Assembly: GCF_001638985.1 (NCBI RefSeq) | Contig: NW_017265138.1 | Span: 1,975,993 to 2,039,992, forward strand | Source of the DNA: Phycomyces blakesleeanus NRRL 1555(-) | Taxonomy: Eukaryota; Mucoromycota; Mucoromycetes; Mucorales; Phycomycetaceae | Direction: 5' to 3' | DNA length: 64,000 nt | Shown: positions 23,091 to 34,567 of the stretch, piece by piece | Layout of the letters: each line of letters starts with the position of its first letter | Position numbering within the stretch: the stretch's first letter is position 1 | Program-made: the position numbers and the translations under genes | The notes under the pieces: generated by a model | What the model was told of the DNA's origin: nothing | The model's database searches: none | What the model saw: only the letters and a program-made list of their open reading frames with translations

Positions 23091-23407
23091 AAATTAAAGT
23101 GGTGGATCTAGGTAGGACGCATTATTTTACTTAATAATAAAAAAACACTTTAATTAGCAGATATGGATTTATGCCTGATTTTCAGTCTTTAATCCGTCAT
23201 TTTGATCAAAAGGATCCTTTTCAGTAACTAATTCTTCATTTCAGCGGTAAACTCGACGTTATAATGCTCGATATAGTAATAGTAGTAGTCAACGTATTAT
23301 ATAAGATGTTTACTTTTTGTTTTCTTATACTTGCTCACCAAGCACATTCTATTACACCCCTTTAAACAACATGGTTTGTCTATGTTTTATATATGCATAT
23401 TCATATA
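23091..23407. other. Short spacer between repeat copy A and the Tc1 element
   Basis: AT-rich with no coding signal. It lies between the end of the 382-bp repeat and the TA target site of the transposon. Confidence 0.5.
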
Positions 23408-24749
23408 CAGTCACAATCAAAAACGTTTCGACCTCTGAGTCCAAAAAATGCATGAGAGAAATCATGGCATGTATTCAACATGCAACTGCTCCTCAGTAAT
23501 AAAAGCTAAAGCATTCAAACTTCAAATAAAAGATTATATATATGTTTATTATTGAAATATAGAAAAAAATAAAAGATCAATATTTTGTATGACCTCCTTT
23601 GGCCTCAATTACAGCCTGGCATCGATGTTGCATGCTTCCGGCCAAAGTTGACGAAAGTTCGAGACCTATCCTTCGCCACTCTCGTTGCATTACAACCTTC
23701 AGATCTTCAACATTGTTAATACTGGCCCTCTCGTCACTCATGCGCCTCTCGAGAGCCCACTAGAGATGCTCGATGGGGTTGAGATCCGGGCTTTGAGCGG
23801 GCCAGTAGTCAAAACCTCGGATCTCATGGCTATCTTTCCACCACCTCGAGTACGACCCAGTATGACAGCTGGCGTTGTCCTCTTGGAACACGAAGCTCCT
23901 GTTTTGTTCCCGCGAAAGATTTTGGAACCAAGGGAGGAAGTTCTGAGCCAAAGTGTTCACGTATTGGTCTTGGTTTACGTTACCATCTAGGAACACCAAA
24001 GGGCCAAAACCACCGGCCCAGAAACAGCTCCAGATCATCACACTACCCTTCCCCCACTTGGTTCCTTCGATGATATTTTCTTCCTTGAACCTTTCACCGA
24101 CTTTCCTGATAGCTCTAGCTCCTCCATCATTACCCTCAACTGTGAACCGTGATTCATCTGACCACACTACACCTCTCCACTGGTCATCTGTCCAATTCAC
24201 ATGCTCACGGGCCCATTCCAGCCTTCTTTTCTTGTGGCTTTCGGTTAAAGCTGGCTTGTGAGCTGCGATATATGATCCGAAGCCCAAACGCTTCAGACAA
24301 CTGATTATTGTCTTTCTGCAGACAAATACCTCCATGTTCTTTAAGGAAACCCTTAGCCTAGAAAATGAGGCAAAGGGGTCCTTACGAAATATTTGAACAA
24401 GGTGTCTTTCTGTCCTCTCGTCAATCTTTCTAGGTCGTCCGGACCCTTTTCTTGGCTCGGGCGATCCTGTCTCGTCCACTCTCTTAATGATGTACTTGAC
24501 AGTTGACAGACTCATGCCAACCACCAATGAAATCTGGGTCGCCCCGTAATTTGCTAAATGCATGTACATGATGCATCCGTATTTATAGGGATTGGCCTTT
24601 TCATATGATCCGTGGGTGTTTTCTGATGAATTTGCGTCTTGCATGTTGGATTTGATTAATAATATTGGGAGAAAACAATGTTTTTATTTTTATTTTTTCG
24701 ATTTTTTTTAGGCATTTTTTGCGGGGGTCGAAACGTTTTTGAGTGAGTG
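23408..24749 (-). mobile_element. Tc1/mariner-type DNA transposon
   Basis: The element is 1342 bp between TA dinucleotides (23406-23407 and 24750-24751). The terminal inverted repeats end in the same sequence: left CAGTCACAATC then AAAAACGTTTCGACC, right (inverted) CACTCACTC then AAAAACGTTTCGACC, i.e. about 24-26 bp with a small indel. It encodes a single transposase on the minus strand. It lies about 300 bp right of repeat copy A. Clear ends and nearly intact coding suggest recent insertion. Confidence 0.9.
23577..24644 (-). pseudogene. Tc1-type DDE transposase with one in-frame amber stop
   Basis: The frame runs 355 codons from ATG at 24644 to TGA at 23577, interrupted only by TAG at 23760..23762. 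The N-terminus carries a paired HTH (YGATQISLVVGMSLSTVKYI; GSGRPRKIDERTER). The catalytic residues are VVWSDESRF (Asp), FQEDNASCHT (Asp) and SPDLNPIEHL (Glu). By hand count 35 residues separate the second Asp from the Glu. The stop falls at the position that is Trp in relatives (NPIEHL-stop-WALERR), which a single TGG-to-TAG change would explain. Homology resumes after it to a normal end (QAVIEAKGGHTKY). The copy is therefore inactive unless read through, but young. Confidence 0.88.
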
Positions 24750-27700
24750 TATTTGGGCTATTGTCACTTTCCTTATTTGGGAGAGCAGCATATAAAAATC
24801 AAAAAATATCTTATTGGCAACCAAATGAAACATCTTTGTATATTATTCTAGCCCTATGCTGCCATCTTTGCGTTCTATTCACAAGTTTTAATAATAACAA
24901 CAGTAACTGAATCTCTTTGTGTTTTAGTAGTACCACGTTAGATGTAGTATGCCGACTGCATTGCAAGAATTAGTTGCGAATAGTATAGCTTTCAAAGGGA
25001 ACAATAAAAAAAAACATTCTTGCAATTGCGCTGGATGTTGTATTATTTGACTTTTGTCCTTTTATATTTACTTCGAGTAATTGCTTGCTTTTCTTAAATT
25101 CCATCCCTCTGTTCTATTCTTCTTACTACGATTCTACTTGTTCCTTGCCATTATATACTCTTCTTTCTATATTACTTTCTATAAAATGACATTTACATTA
25201 TATGATCGTCTCTTACTTGTTACTAATATCGCCTTTTTTTTTTACCTTGATATATGCCCTAATTGGAAAAAGAAAATTAAAGAAGGAAAACAAAAAGGCA
25301 TTTATAGTCCTTTTGACCATACTCTGACAGATTTTTCTTTTGCAGGTAAAAGCATATGTGGTTGTTATATTTCTCATTTAAATTGAATAAAGCTAACGGC
25401 CAGAGTGCCAAGCTGTGGTCATATTTTAAAAAATAGAAATAAAGAAAAAGAACATTTAAACGATTAAACACTGCTTAATCTCGTCATTTATATATATATA
25501 CAAATGTACATAGAAAGAACGGATCAGGCAATTTCAAGATGTTCGAATTCATAGTGAGCATAGGTGGTAAAGGTTGTCTTCTTTCTGTTTATTGGTATAG
25601 ACCGTTATCTTTATAATTATATGCTTTAAATGAATATGTAATAAAGAAAACACCAGTGAAAATGCAAAGGCAGTTATATTTGTTTATAAAATATTACATG
25701 TATTTGAATTTAGCTAGCCATAAAATGAAAATTATATGTATTAAATGTCGTCTGAAATATAACCACTGCTGGTGTTTCAAATAGACTTTTTTTTTTAGTT
25801 TTGGCAGAGCTCTGCATGTCAAGGCCGTACTGCGGGTATGACTGGTCTAGATCCTGATTCCTGCCTTATCTAAGCATTTTGTGGTAGTATAAAACCTTTG
25901 TTATTATGTATTTTGATTATAATACTAATAATAAAAGATTCGACTACTTCTATAATTTCATTTGATGGCTAGACGTTTTCCTTGGTCTACACTGGCTCTC
26001 TGTGCTCTCTCAGCTGTTTCGATTATTTAGTTTATCCAATTTACCAGTATGAAATTGGAATACTCTTAATTATAATTTCCAATATACTGCTTTGCATGCT
26101 AGTATACTTAATCATGTTTTCTTTAATTGTGAACAAAGTCGTTGAATACACACACACACACATATATATATAAGAAGAGAGAGCAAAATAGGCTCTCTTT
26201 TTACTGTAAAATGAAGATTTTTGGATTAAATACCCTAGACAGCAATATTTCCCAGCTTCTTTAATTATACGTATACTGTTTTTTAACTATATTTATGAGA
26301 TGGTGGTCTCATATTAGTCTATAGCCCGTCAATAGAAAAAATAGGAATAAAATATGTACCGGATTTTAAGGATGTACAATAATTATTTATAATTGTTACT
26401 ATTTTTTTTTTGACCTAAAGCAAAACTTAATTGATCACATAATATGATGCCAAATGATTTTCAAATATTTCGGGCACACATACAATATACTTTATGTTGA
26501 TTTATAGCATCAAATTCATTATTATTATTATTTGTGGTAACATTAAAGGATATTGTTATCTCCCGGATTTTAATTTTAATTATAATAGGATGTACATCTC
26601 TAGATTTGTTTCTTTCTATTGAAGTTTCAACGCTGTACCAATAGGCTTTATTATTTGAGTGTTGATCAAAAGTAAGTGATGGACAAAAGATACACAAAAA
26701 GGTATTTGACATTAGCTTGTCAATGAAAATAAAATAATTAAAAAAAAGGGAAGCTTTTTAAGGGTTTAGTAAAAATAATCTATTTGTTTACCTATACAAA
26801 TTTAAGCCTATTTTTCTTCAAGAAGGGGGGGGGGATGAAGTAAGAGATACTAAGGCTACACAATAAAATACATCTACTCTCAGTAGGGTACATTAAACTC
26901 AGGGGTAGAAGCGTAAGAGAATCATAAAAATATAACCGTTATTTTCAGAAGATGTAGAGCAAAAAGAGATAATATCTAATTTTTTCTACCCACGCCCTTT
27001 ACATGGCTATTTTTATCAAATAATTGTTAGTATCAATATCAGTATCAGTATCAGTATATGTACAACGTATATACAAACAAATACACACACGCACATTTTA
27101 TATATATATATATTGATGGAAACATATTCGACACATTCTTGAATGACATCACGAAATGTATATCTTTCAAAAATCTAGTAGCAATACTAATAATATATTC
27201 ACTTTCTTTATCAATCTTACAGGGGTTGTCCCTTTAGATATAGAAGATATGACGACCTCTTTAGAGAAACATATACATAATGTATCTATACATATACAGA
27301 AAACACTGGTATTAGTGTTATTTTCTTTTGGATTGTTGAAATGTATGGTCTAATTGCTGTGCCAACAAATAAACAAAGATTTTTTTAAAAAAAAAAATAG
27401 CATTTAGAATTGACCTTGGTGGGTTGAATTGTACCAGAAATTGCATTTTAGTAGCCATCATCATATTGAGAATTAAAACAATAAAAATGAAAAAAGAAAT
27501 GAAAACAAAGGGGAGAGTTCTTGCCCCGGCTATAGCTCCCATAATAGGATACTTTTTGCCTTATTTTCTCTGACAAATACCAAGTCTCTTTAATAAATCA
27601 GTATGGTGTAATCGATGACATAAAGATAGATATCGAAGCTTTCGAATTTATTCTTCAATCTTCTCCCCTATAATGGTTTTCTTAAAAAAATATATATATA

Positions 27701-28315
27701 TATATTTTAATGTCCGCAAAACATAGAAATCAAAAAATATTGGTGGTTAATGTTACACTCATATCCTTTTTAGGAACATTGAAAAATGCACCCCTTGTCT
27801 TGCCATGACAACCATATTTTTATTTATTTATCAATATTCAAAAAAAAAAAGAACTCAAACTCAGCTGTTTGCTTGACCAACACCTCTTCAACCCTGAAGG
27901 TCGGGAACTTCTTTATTCAAAACATCTGTTTTTTTTTTAATAAGACTTGTTCAGATGAGACAGGTCTATATAAAACATGTCAAAATATCTTTATATAACT
28001 TCAACTGAACCATATATTATACTAAAGATCTTTACAGATACTGTAATTATTATTTTTTGGGGGGTTAATTTACTGACTTTTGTGTAGATGCTTTTTTTTT
28101 ATATACAAATTCTTAATTTGATTATCTGTAAGCATGCAGTCTGTATGCATGCATGTATGCATGTCTCTATTTTTATAACGAAAGGAAGAAACACAAGGTA
28201 TCGTATTATTGTTTGGGAAAAAAAATTAATAAAGAAAATTTCCAGTATTTTATAAAAGCCAAAAGAAAAAAAATTATAAAAGAATAATATTGATGCAGCT
28301 TTATATCCAACTGTT
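24750..28315. other. 3.5-kb gene-poor AT-rich stretch
   Basis: I see no gene. The open frames are short, with hydrophobic or Asn/Lys/Ile-rich products. Noted landmarks are a G10 run near 26824, hexanucleotide AGTATC repeats near 27035-27057, CA/TA runs near 26147-26172 and 27085-27113, and GCATGCATGTATGCATG near 28146. The end should contain the promoter of the cytochrome P450 gene. Confidence 0.5.
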
Positions 28316-30617
28316 ATGAATATTCAATTGTTTTTGATCAAGTTTGGAGAGGAGTCCAACAAGCCAATTAAAAATTTGGTCTTGACATCGCTGACGATCA
28401 CTCTCGTTTATACAATCTGCTCTACCATATACAAGAAGTATGCTAAAGGCAATGATCCGTGGAATCGCAAAGGATTTAAAAAGATACCTTCTCCACCAGA
28501 AAGATATCCGTATATTGGTAAAGAAGAACATTGGTTTGTAGCTTTGCTTATACACAGCCACTAACAACCGATATATATGTGAACAAAAGGACACATGTAT
28601 TCTCTGGGAGACTCGCCTTCTACAAAGCTTGACAAGTGGCATGTCAAACATGGTATATAATCATTAGATATTAAAACTATACAACACCAAACTTGTGTAA
28701 TTGACATGGATATTCTTACTATAGGACCAATCCTGCATCTCTATATGGGAATCCAGCATTGGATCTTTGTTAGTGACCCTGTAATTGCTCATGAACTAAT
28801 GACTCGACACGGATCAGTAACTTCAGACAGATCTAACCACACTTTTGCCTTTGAAATGTTCAGCAAAAACGGAAGGTATTATACAAAGATTATAAATGTT
28901 TGTGTGTATGTGGGTAGTAGCAAAAGATACTTATCCAAGGCTGCTAGTGGAATTTCATTCAACAAGTATGGCAAGAAATGGAAAGACTCCCGTTCAGCAG
29001 GTAACTTTGATTTCTATATATAAATATACTTAAATATACTCACCTTTTTTTTTTAAAAAAAAAATGTAGTTCTTTCCATATTGTCGGTGCCATACTTTGA
29101 TGCAGTTGCCGGGACCATTGAGTCGGTAGCCGATAATGCCTGCGGTCATTTGAAGAAGATCACAGAGAATGAAGGATCAGTGGACCCATTGGAATATATT
29201 CAGATGGCTACCTATCACACAATGATAAAAGCCGTCCTTGGAAAGGATGTCAGAAGCATTGATGATACTGTACTAAAGGACATCATTTGGATAACACACA
29301 AACTACTAAGATATGCCAGTCCCGAGGGTGATATTGAATCCTTTCTTCCAAAGTTTTCATGGTTTCGCGAACAGACCCAGCTTAAGAAGGATATGAAGAG
29401 CTTTGTTGAACTTCGAGACAAAGTTTACACTGATTTGATCAAAGAAGCAGTAGCAAATAATACAGAGTGTTGGATTACCCGAGCGCATGCACGCAAGAGT
29501 GAATATAATTTGAATGACAACGATCTGATAGTTATTGCCAGTAAGTGTTGAATTGAAAATTCTATATTGATTTATAGATCGATGTATTGTTGTTGTTGTT
29601 GTTGTTATTTTCTTCTTTTAAGGAAGAGTAAAAAAAAAAACAAAAATTAATTTAGGGTTAAACAATAATTAGGTGACCTAGTCAGTGGTGGCGGGGAAAA
29701 TCCGTGCACTTCTTTGATGTGGCTCTTTGCAGCACTATCTCAATACCCAGACATCCACAAAAGAGTCTGTGCAGAAATAGACAATTTTGTAACCGAGAAT
29801 GGCCGTATACCAAACTTTCTGGACAGACTAGACCTGCCTTACACATGTGCCCTCTTGAAGGAGAATCTTCGTTTCAGAAATACTAGTAACTTTGGTATTC
29901 CTCACCGTGTAACAAAAGACAGTAAGTGTATCTATACAGCTCATATCTCGGGATTCACTAATCACTTTGACTATCTGTGTAGTTGAGGCACTAGGATATT
30001 TTATTCCTAAAGACTCATTGATTGTTAGCAGTATGCATGCGATGCATATGAACTCAAGTGTATATAACAACCCGTACGAGTATATGCCCGAAAGATTTTT
30101 GGGACACACAAAAACCTGGGCCGCTGAGTCCTACGGAAAGATTGATGAGCGATTTCTATTTAATTTTGGATGGGGAAGGTTTGTTGTTGCTTTTGGGCAT
30201 GGAGATATATAGAATATAAAATCATAACCATTTGGCTTCCCTTTTGCATATCCTTTTTATATATCTATCTATCTTGTGTATGTAGACGTATCTGCCCAGG
30301 TCCTTATTTGGTATGTTTAAAAAAAAACGATTTAAAACCATGGGTTTATTCTTCCCAAAAATAAAAAATAAAAAAAAGTACTTATCAAACATGTCTTCTT
30401 TTTCTTTATTCTTTCTTAGGCGGAAATGACTATATTTATTGTAGCCGTCCGTATTCTCGCTCAGTTTCATATTGAGCCAACAGTTGATGTAAATGGAAAG
30501 CCAGAGTTTGTTGATTTGAATTCGTTTTCTAACAAGGGGTTCACTTTCGCACCGACCGAATACAAAGTTAAATTTGTTCCCAGAAGCAACAATAATCTAC
30601 CTAAAGATAGTGTATAG
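28316..30617 (+). CDS. Cytochrome P450 monooxygenase
   Basis: CDS join(28316..28517, 28590..28652, 28725..28875, 28927..29000, 29070..29540, 29673..29921, 29983..30178, 30286..30310, 30420..30617), 542 aa. It is a membrane-anchored haem oxygenase, with a hydrophobic N-terminal segment near residues 20-38 and a basic/proline hinge KKIPSPPERYPYIG. The K-helix ELR-type motif is KENLRFR, the PERF motif is YEYMPERFLG, and the haem loop is FNFGWGRRICPGPYLAEM with the Cys ligand near residue 472. The haem Cys lies on a 25-nt exon. The I-helix reads DLVSGGGENPCTSL, so the usual acidic-Thr pair is Glu-Asn. The acceptor of exon 4 (28926) is chosen by phase; others nearby are possible. Substrate and CYP family cannot be told from sequence. 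It sits isolated in the repeat-bearing island, not in an obvious biosynthetic cluster. Confidence 0.9.
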
Positions 30618-31808
30618 TCTGTTCATAATTAATCATTACAGCTGAATCCCATAGGATAAATTATAGTTTTTGGTATTACTATTTGTTTTTTATATATATT
30701 TAAAATGTAGATAATCTATTCACCAATTAATATTCTTCCCTATAGAAATATATACAAGATATATGTTTATCTTTCATTGGTTTTATTAGTTTTAAGAATA
30801 TCTTGGCTGCCATTACAATGTTAAGAAAACAATTGTATATTCCCAGCGTTGTTTATCACAGTACTTACAAAAGAAAACTACATATATATTTATGAAAAAG
30901 AATAAAGGAGCATTACGAAATAACGCATATCTTGATCCACAAAAGAGTCTTGTTTCAAAGTATTTGTTTTGTATACTCAGCACATAAGACTTTTGTTTTT
31001 TTTTAAAGAAAGGCATATACTAAGGAGTACATATCATATTGTGTCATACTAACAAGTCTTTTCTACAGTCCTTCTTATTTTTAATAATAAGATTCATAAA
31101 GTTTCATTCTAAACTTTTATTTAAATATCTTAATAATTGTCATAGAAACTAGTACCCTGGGAATAAAGTAAAATATATATATATATATATAAAGGCGGGT
31201 TTATGGAGAAATAAAGCAAAAAATAATAATATAAAAAAGTAGTGTTTTATTAAAATTCAACCTTAAAAAAAAGTCGTCCCAAGGATTTTATTACTTAGTG
31301 TATAAAACCATATATTTAATGTTTTTTTTTTAAATTGTGTTTTCAAAGTGCAGTCAAGGTTCTATATAGTGATAATAGTGGGAGAAACGATATGTATATA
31401 TCACTATCACTATCACTATCACTATCACCATATCGAGTGTTATAATTATTAACATGCGGTACCCCCTTTTTTTATTCTTTTTAGTAATAATATACAAGCA
31501 CATATCAAATGGTTATCATAATATCTATATGTATTTCACAGAATCAATGAAGGATAAAAGCCTCTCTGGCTCACTTGTTTTAGCTTATCACTTTTTACTT
31601 AGCACTAAAATCGCATCATTGAAAGTGTATTTAGTCTAAACAATAAAGTATACTTTGAAAAATTGGTTACCAAAAAAAAAAGGATCATTTTGATCAAAAT
31701 GGAAAATTAATTATTGAAAACCTGCTACAAGTACAGATCAGTAAAGATAATTCTTTCTACATGTATAGCTAACATGATGAAGCACATGATGACCCGTAAT
31801 TTAAAACC
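30618..31808. other. Spacer downstream of the P450 gene
   Basis: AT-rich with no gene recognised. It contains a hexanucleotide repeat (CACTAT)n near 31400-31429 and several TA runs. Confidence 0.5.
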
Positions 31809-32190
31809 TGTTTGACATTGATTTCTTCAATATTGGTCAAAACATCCCATTCTTTCACTCTAAAGAAAAACCATTTATTAATGAACTTTTGGGTATTTGC
31901 ACCAAAAAGTCCATTTTGATGACCATTTCTTCTCAGGACGTACGTCTCAAAAAAAAGTTGAATATTCTTGGCTTTTACAAAGTAAAGTTGTGTAAAAACC
32001 CTTTTGAGGGCGTTCAGTGCTTGTCTAACCACCAACAGACCAATATTCATGGGGATATCAATAGGTTTAAAAGTGCCAATATCGATATTTACACCACAAA
32101 AAGATGTTATTTAAATGTCCTACAGTAAAGGTGTGTGTACCAAAAATCTCTCGCACTGTATGCATGGTAGGCTTTGTAATTCTTTAGCAC
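31809..32190 (-). repeat. 382-bp interspersed repeat, copy B (inverted)
   Basis: Reverse-complement partner of 22709..23090, same length. On the minus strand a frame (MNIGLLVVRQALNA...GHQNGLFGANTQKFINK) is open through and past the region where copy A has a stop. On the opposite strand a 79-codon frame is also open. It lies about 9 kb from copy A, flanking the Tc1 and P450 region. Confidence 0.75.
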
Positions 32191-32887
32191 GGAACGATTT
32201 AAAGGTGCTGCCACATGTAAAACATTCTGCAGGTTAAAATATACAAGTTATTGAGAAATAAAGAGAAACAATTGTATAACTTATTAACATTCAATTCAAT
32301 TCAATTTAATTCAACGTAAAGTGCCAGATTTTTAATATAGAGATTAAAAGTGCAGAGAATATGATCCTATATGAATAATTTATATTTGTAATAGAAATGC
32401 ACAAATGCATTCTTACTCTTAAAAACTATATATAAAGAAAACACTGTTGTCAAAATTATCAAAAAGAGAGCTTAACGTGTAAACAACCAATGAATTGGGC
32501 GGGTTATTGAGCATATTTTGTATATGTATATTAAATACCTTTCTTTTAAAGTAATAATCATCTCAAAATGGTTGTTTAAAGATTTATAAAATGCTCATCT
32601 TTGGCTAAAAGTAAAGTAGATCAAACTTGTTCAAAAAAAAGTAATAGTTTTGCACGTTTCATGTAAATAAGGATCAATATTTTTTATTTCATTTTATTTT
32701 ACTTATTTACTCAAGGCTATTTAATGCATATATATATATATATATATATATAACTTGAATGAGTGAATCATTTCATATTGATAAGCTGTACACTATTTAA
32801 AGTGTACTTGTACGTTGTTTCCAAATTGAAGTCTATAAAACGAACTGCCTTTTCGTTTTTCTTTTTTTTTGGGAAAAAAGAAGAAGC
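32191..32887. other. Spacer, 3' of the first LysM gene
   Basis: AT-rich, with AATTC repeats near 32290 and a TA run near 32728-32752. No gene is seen. Confidence 0.5.
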
Positions 32888-34498
32888 TTAAACGGCAACA
32901 CAATAAGCTTTACCGGTGTCAAGGTTGTCGCAAAGGTGCTCACCAACATGGTGAAGTCCGGTGTTGTACTTGAAAAGCTGATCCTGGGTAATACCATTCT
33001 CCTTAGCAACGCTTTCGCAACTATCGTTATCAGCTACAGTATAATATTTCTTGCAGTTTGGGTCAGTGTGAGAAGCAAGATGGAGACCACTTGTATTGAG
33101 TTTAGCGGGACCAGGATGCTCGACAGCCTTGGGAGGGATATAAGAAGAGTTATCTCCATCGTTGGAATCATGTTGGGGTATGGGATTTTTAATGTTCTTT
33201 GCGAGCGAGTGAGAAGAGTTATCTCCATCCTTGGAGCCATGTTGGGGTTTGGGATACCTAATGCTCTTTGGGAGTGAGTGAGAAGAGTTATCTCCATCCT
33301 TGGAAACATGTTCGGATCTGAGATGGAGGCTGTCCTTTGGGTGCGAGTGACGAGAATTGTGTCCATCCTTGGAGCCATGTTGGAATCTGGCATCATCAAC
33401 AGCTTTTTGATGAGAGTGGTGAGAATTGTGTCCATCTTTGGAGCCATGATGGTGTCTGGCGTTATCAATATTCTTTGGGCGCGAGTGGGGATGCTTGTGT
33501 CCATCGTTGAAGCCATGGTGGGGCTTAGAGCAATCGCTATCTTTTTGATGAGAGTGATGAGAATTGTGTCCGTCGTTGAAGCCATGATGATGTCTGGCAG
33601 CATCGCTATCTTTTTGATGAGAGTGACGAGAATTGTGTCTATCCTTGGAGCCATGATGATGTCCGGCAGCATCAATATCCTTTGGGTGAGAGTGATGTGA
33701 ATTGTGTCCATCCTTGAAACCATGGTGGGGTCTAGCGCCATCAATGTCCTTTGGGCGAGAGTGAGAAGACTTGTGTCCATCCTTGGAGCCATGATGATGT
33801 CTGGCAGCATCGCTATCTTTTTGATGAGAGTGGTGAGAATTGTGTTCATCGTTGAAGCCATGGTGGGGCTCAGAACAATCGATATCTTTTTGATGAGAGT
33901 GACGAGAATTGTGTCTATCCTTGGAGCCATGATGATGTCCGGCAGCATCAATATCCTTTGGGTGAGAGTGATGAGAATTGTGTCTATCCTTGAAACCATG
34001 GTGGGATCTAGAGCCATCAATGTCCTTTGGGCGAGAGTGAGAAGACTTGTGTCCATCCTTGAAGCCATGGTGGGGTCTAGATTCATCAATGTCTTTTCGA
34101 TGAGAGTGGCGAGAATTATGTCCGTCAATGGAGCCTTGACGAGGCTCGGGATTCTCAAATCTCTTTTCAAAATGCGAATTGATGGATCCACGCTCAAGAC
34201 AGTAGGACTTTCCTGAGACAAGCTTTCCACAATGATTAGGGCTCTTCCCAAGTCCCTTATTTAACTTTTGAAAATCAGAGATCATAATGTCAAAGTCCTT
34301 GGAAATGGAAGCGCAAGTATCGTGCTTAGAAGCTACATAAAATATCGCTGTTAACAAACATCCAAAAACAAAGTTTCGTAAATTATTGGTAAAAATAAAT
34401 GTCTTACCAATATGTGCCTTTTGGCAAGAGTCAGAAGGAGCTGCCGAGACAATTCTAGCCAGAAATATGGCAGAAATAGCGAAGAGAGAGAATTTCAT
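32888..34498 (-). CDS. Secreted LysM protein with 14 His-rich 23-aa repeats (LysM-1)
   Basis: CDS complement(join(32888..34332, 34408..34498)), 511 aa. The start MKFSLFAISAIFLARIVSAA is a signal peptide; the longer upstream open frame is not used because the TATA-like box lies inside it. LysM module 1 is near residues 25-76 (CASISKDFDIMISDFQKLNK, CGKLVSGKSYC) and module 2 near 457-509 (CKKYYTVADNDSCES, LCDNLDTGKAYCV), each with four Cys. Residues 110-431 are exactly fourteen 23-residue units of the form KDIDxxxxHHGxKDGHxSxHSxP, very rich in His, Asp and Ser. The intron (about 75 nt) has the same position and phase as in the three paralogues. LysM modules bind chitin or peptidoglycan-like glycans. 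The His-rich stalk could bind metal or act as a wall-spanning linker; this is inference. Confidence 0.9.
   Translation of the reverse strand: MKFSLFAISAIFLARIVSAAPSDSCQKAHIGKTFIFTNNLRNFVFGCLLTAIFYVASKHDTCASISKDFDIMISDFQKLNKGLGKSPNHCGKLVSGKSYCLERGSINSHFEKRFENPEPRQGSIDGHNSRHSHRKDIDESRPHHGFKDGHKSSHSRPKDIDGSRSHHGFKDRHNSHHSHPKDIDAAGHHHGSKDRHNSRHSHQKDIDCSEPHHGFNDEHNSHHSHQKDSDAARHHHGSKDGHKSSHSRPKDIDGARPHHGFKDGHNSHHSHPKDIDAAGHHHGSKDRHNSRHSHQKDSDAARHHHGFNDGHNSHHSHQKDSDCSKPHHGFNDGHKHPHSRPKNIDNARHHHGSKDGHNSHHSHQKAVDDARFQHGSKDGHNSRHSHPKDSLHLRSEHVSKDGDNSSHSLPKSIRYPKPQHGSKDGDNSSHSLAKNIKNPIPQHDSNDGDNSSYIPPKAVEHPGPAKLNTSGLHLASHTDPNCKKYYTVADNDSCESVAKENGITQDQLFKYNTGLHHVGEHLCDNLDTGKAYCVAV
33131..34096 (-). repeat. 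Fourteen 69-bp tandem coding repeats
   Basis: The span is 966 bp, exactly 14 x 69, inside LysM-1. Units near the gene's 5' and middle parts are close copies of each other, with blocks of units repeating in the same order (AAGHHHGSKDRH, GARPHHGFKDGH). The last four units nearest the 3' end are more diverged (KSIRYPKPQHGSKDGDNSSH), a pattern of ongoing duplication in the middle and decay at the edge. Confidence 0.9.
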
Positions 34499-34557
34499 TG
34501 TATGAGAAAGGAAGTGGAATGAGTTGTAATGAAAAGCAAAAGATAAAATCAAACAGC

Positions 34558-34567
34558 TCTTATATAC
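34558..34567 (-). promoter_or_regulatory. TATA box of LysM-1
   Basis: GTATATAAG on the minus strand, about 62-69 nt upstream of the ATG. The same word sits upstream of all four LysM genes. Confidence 0.6.
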
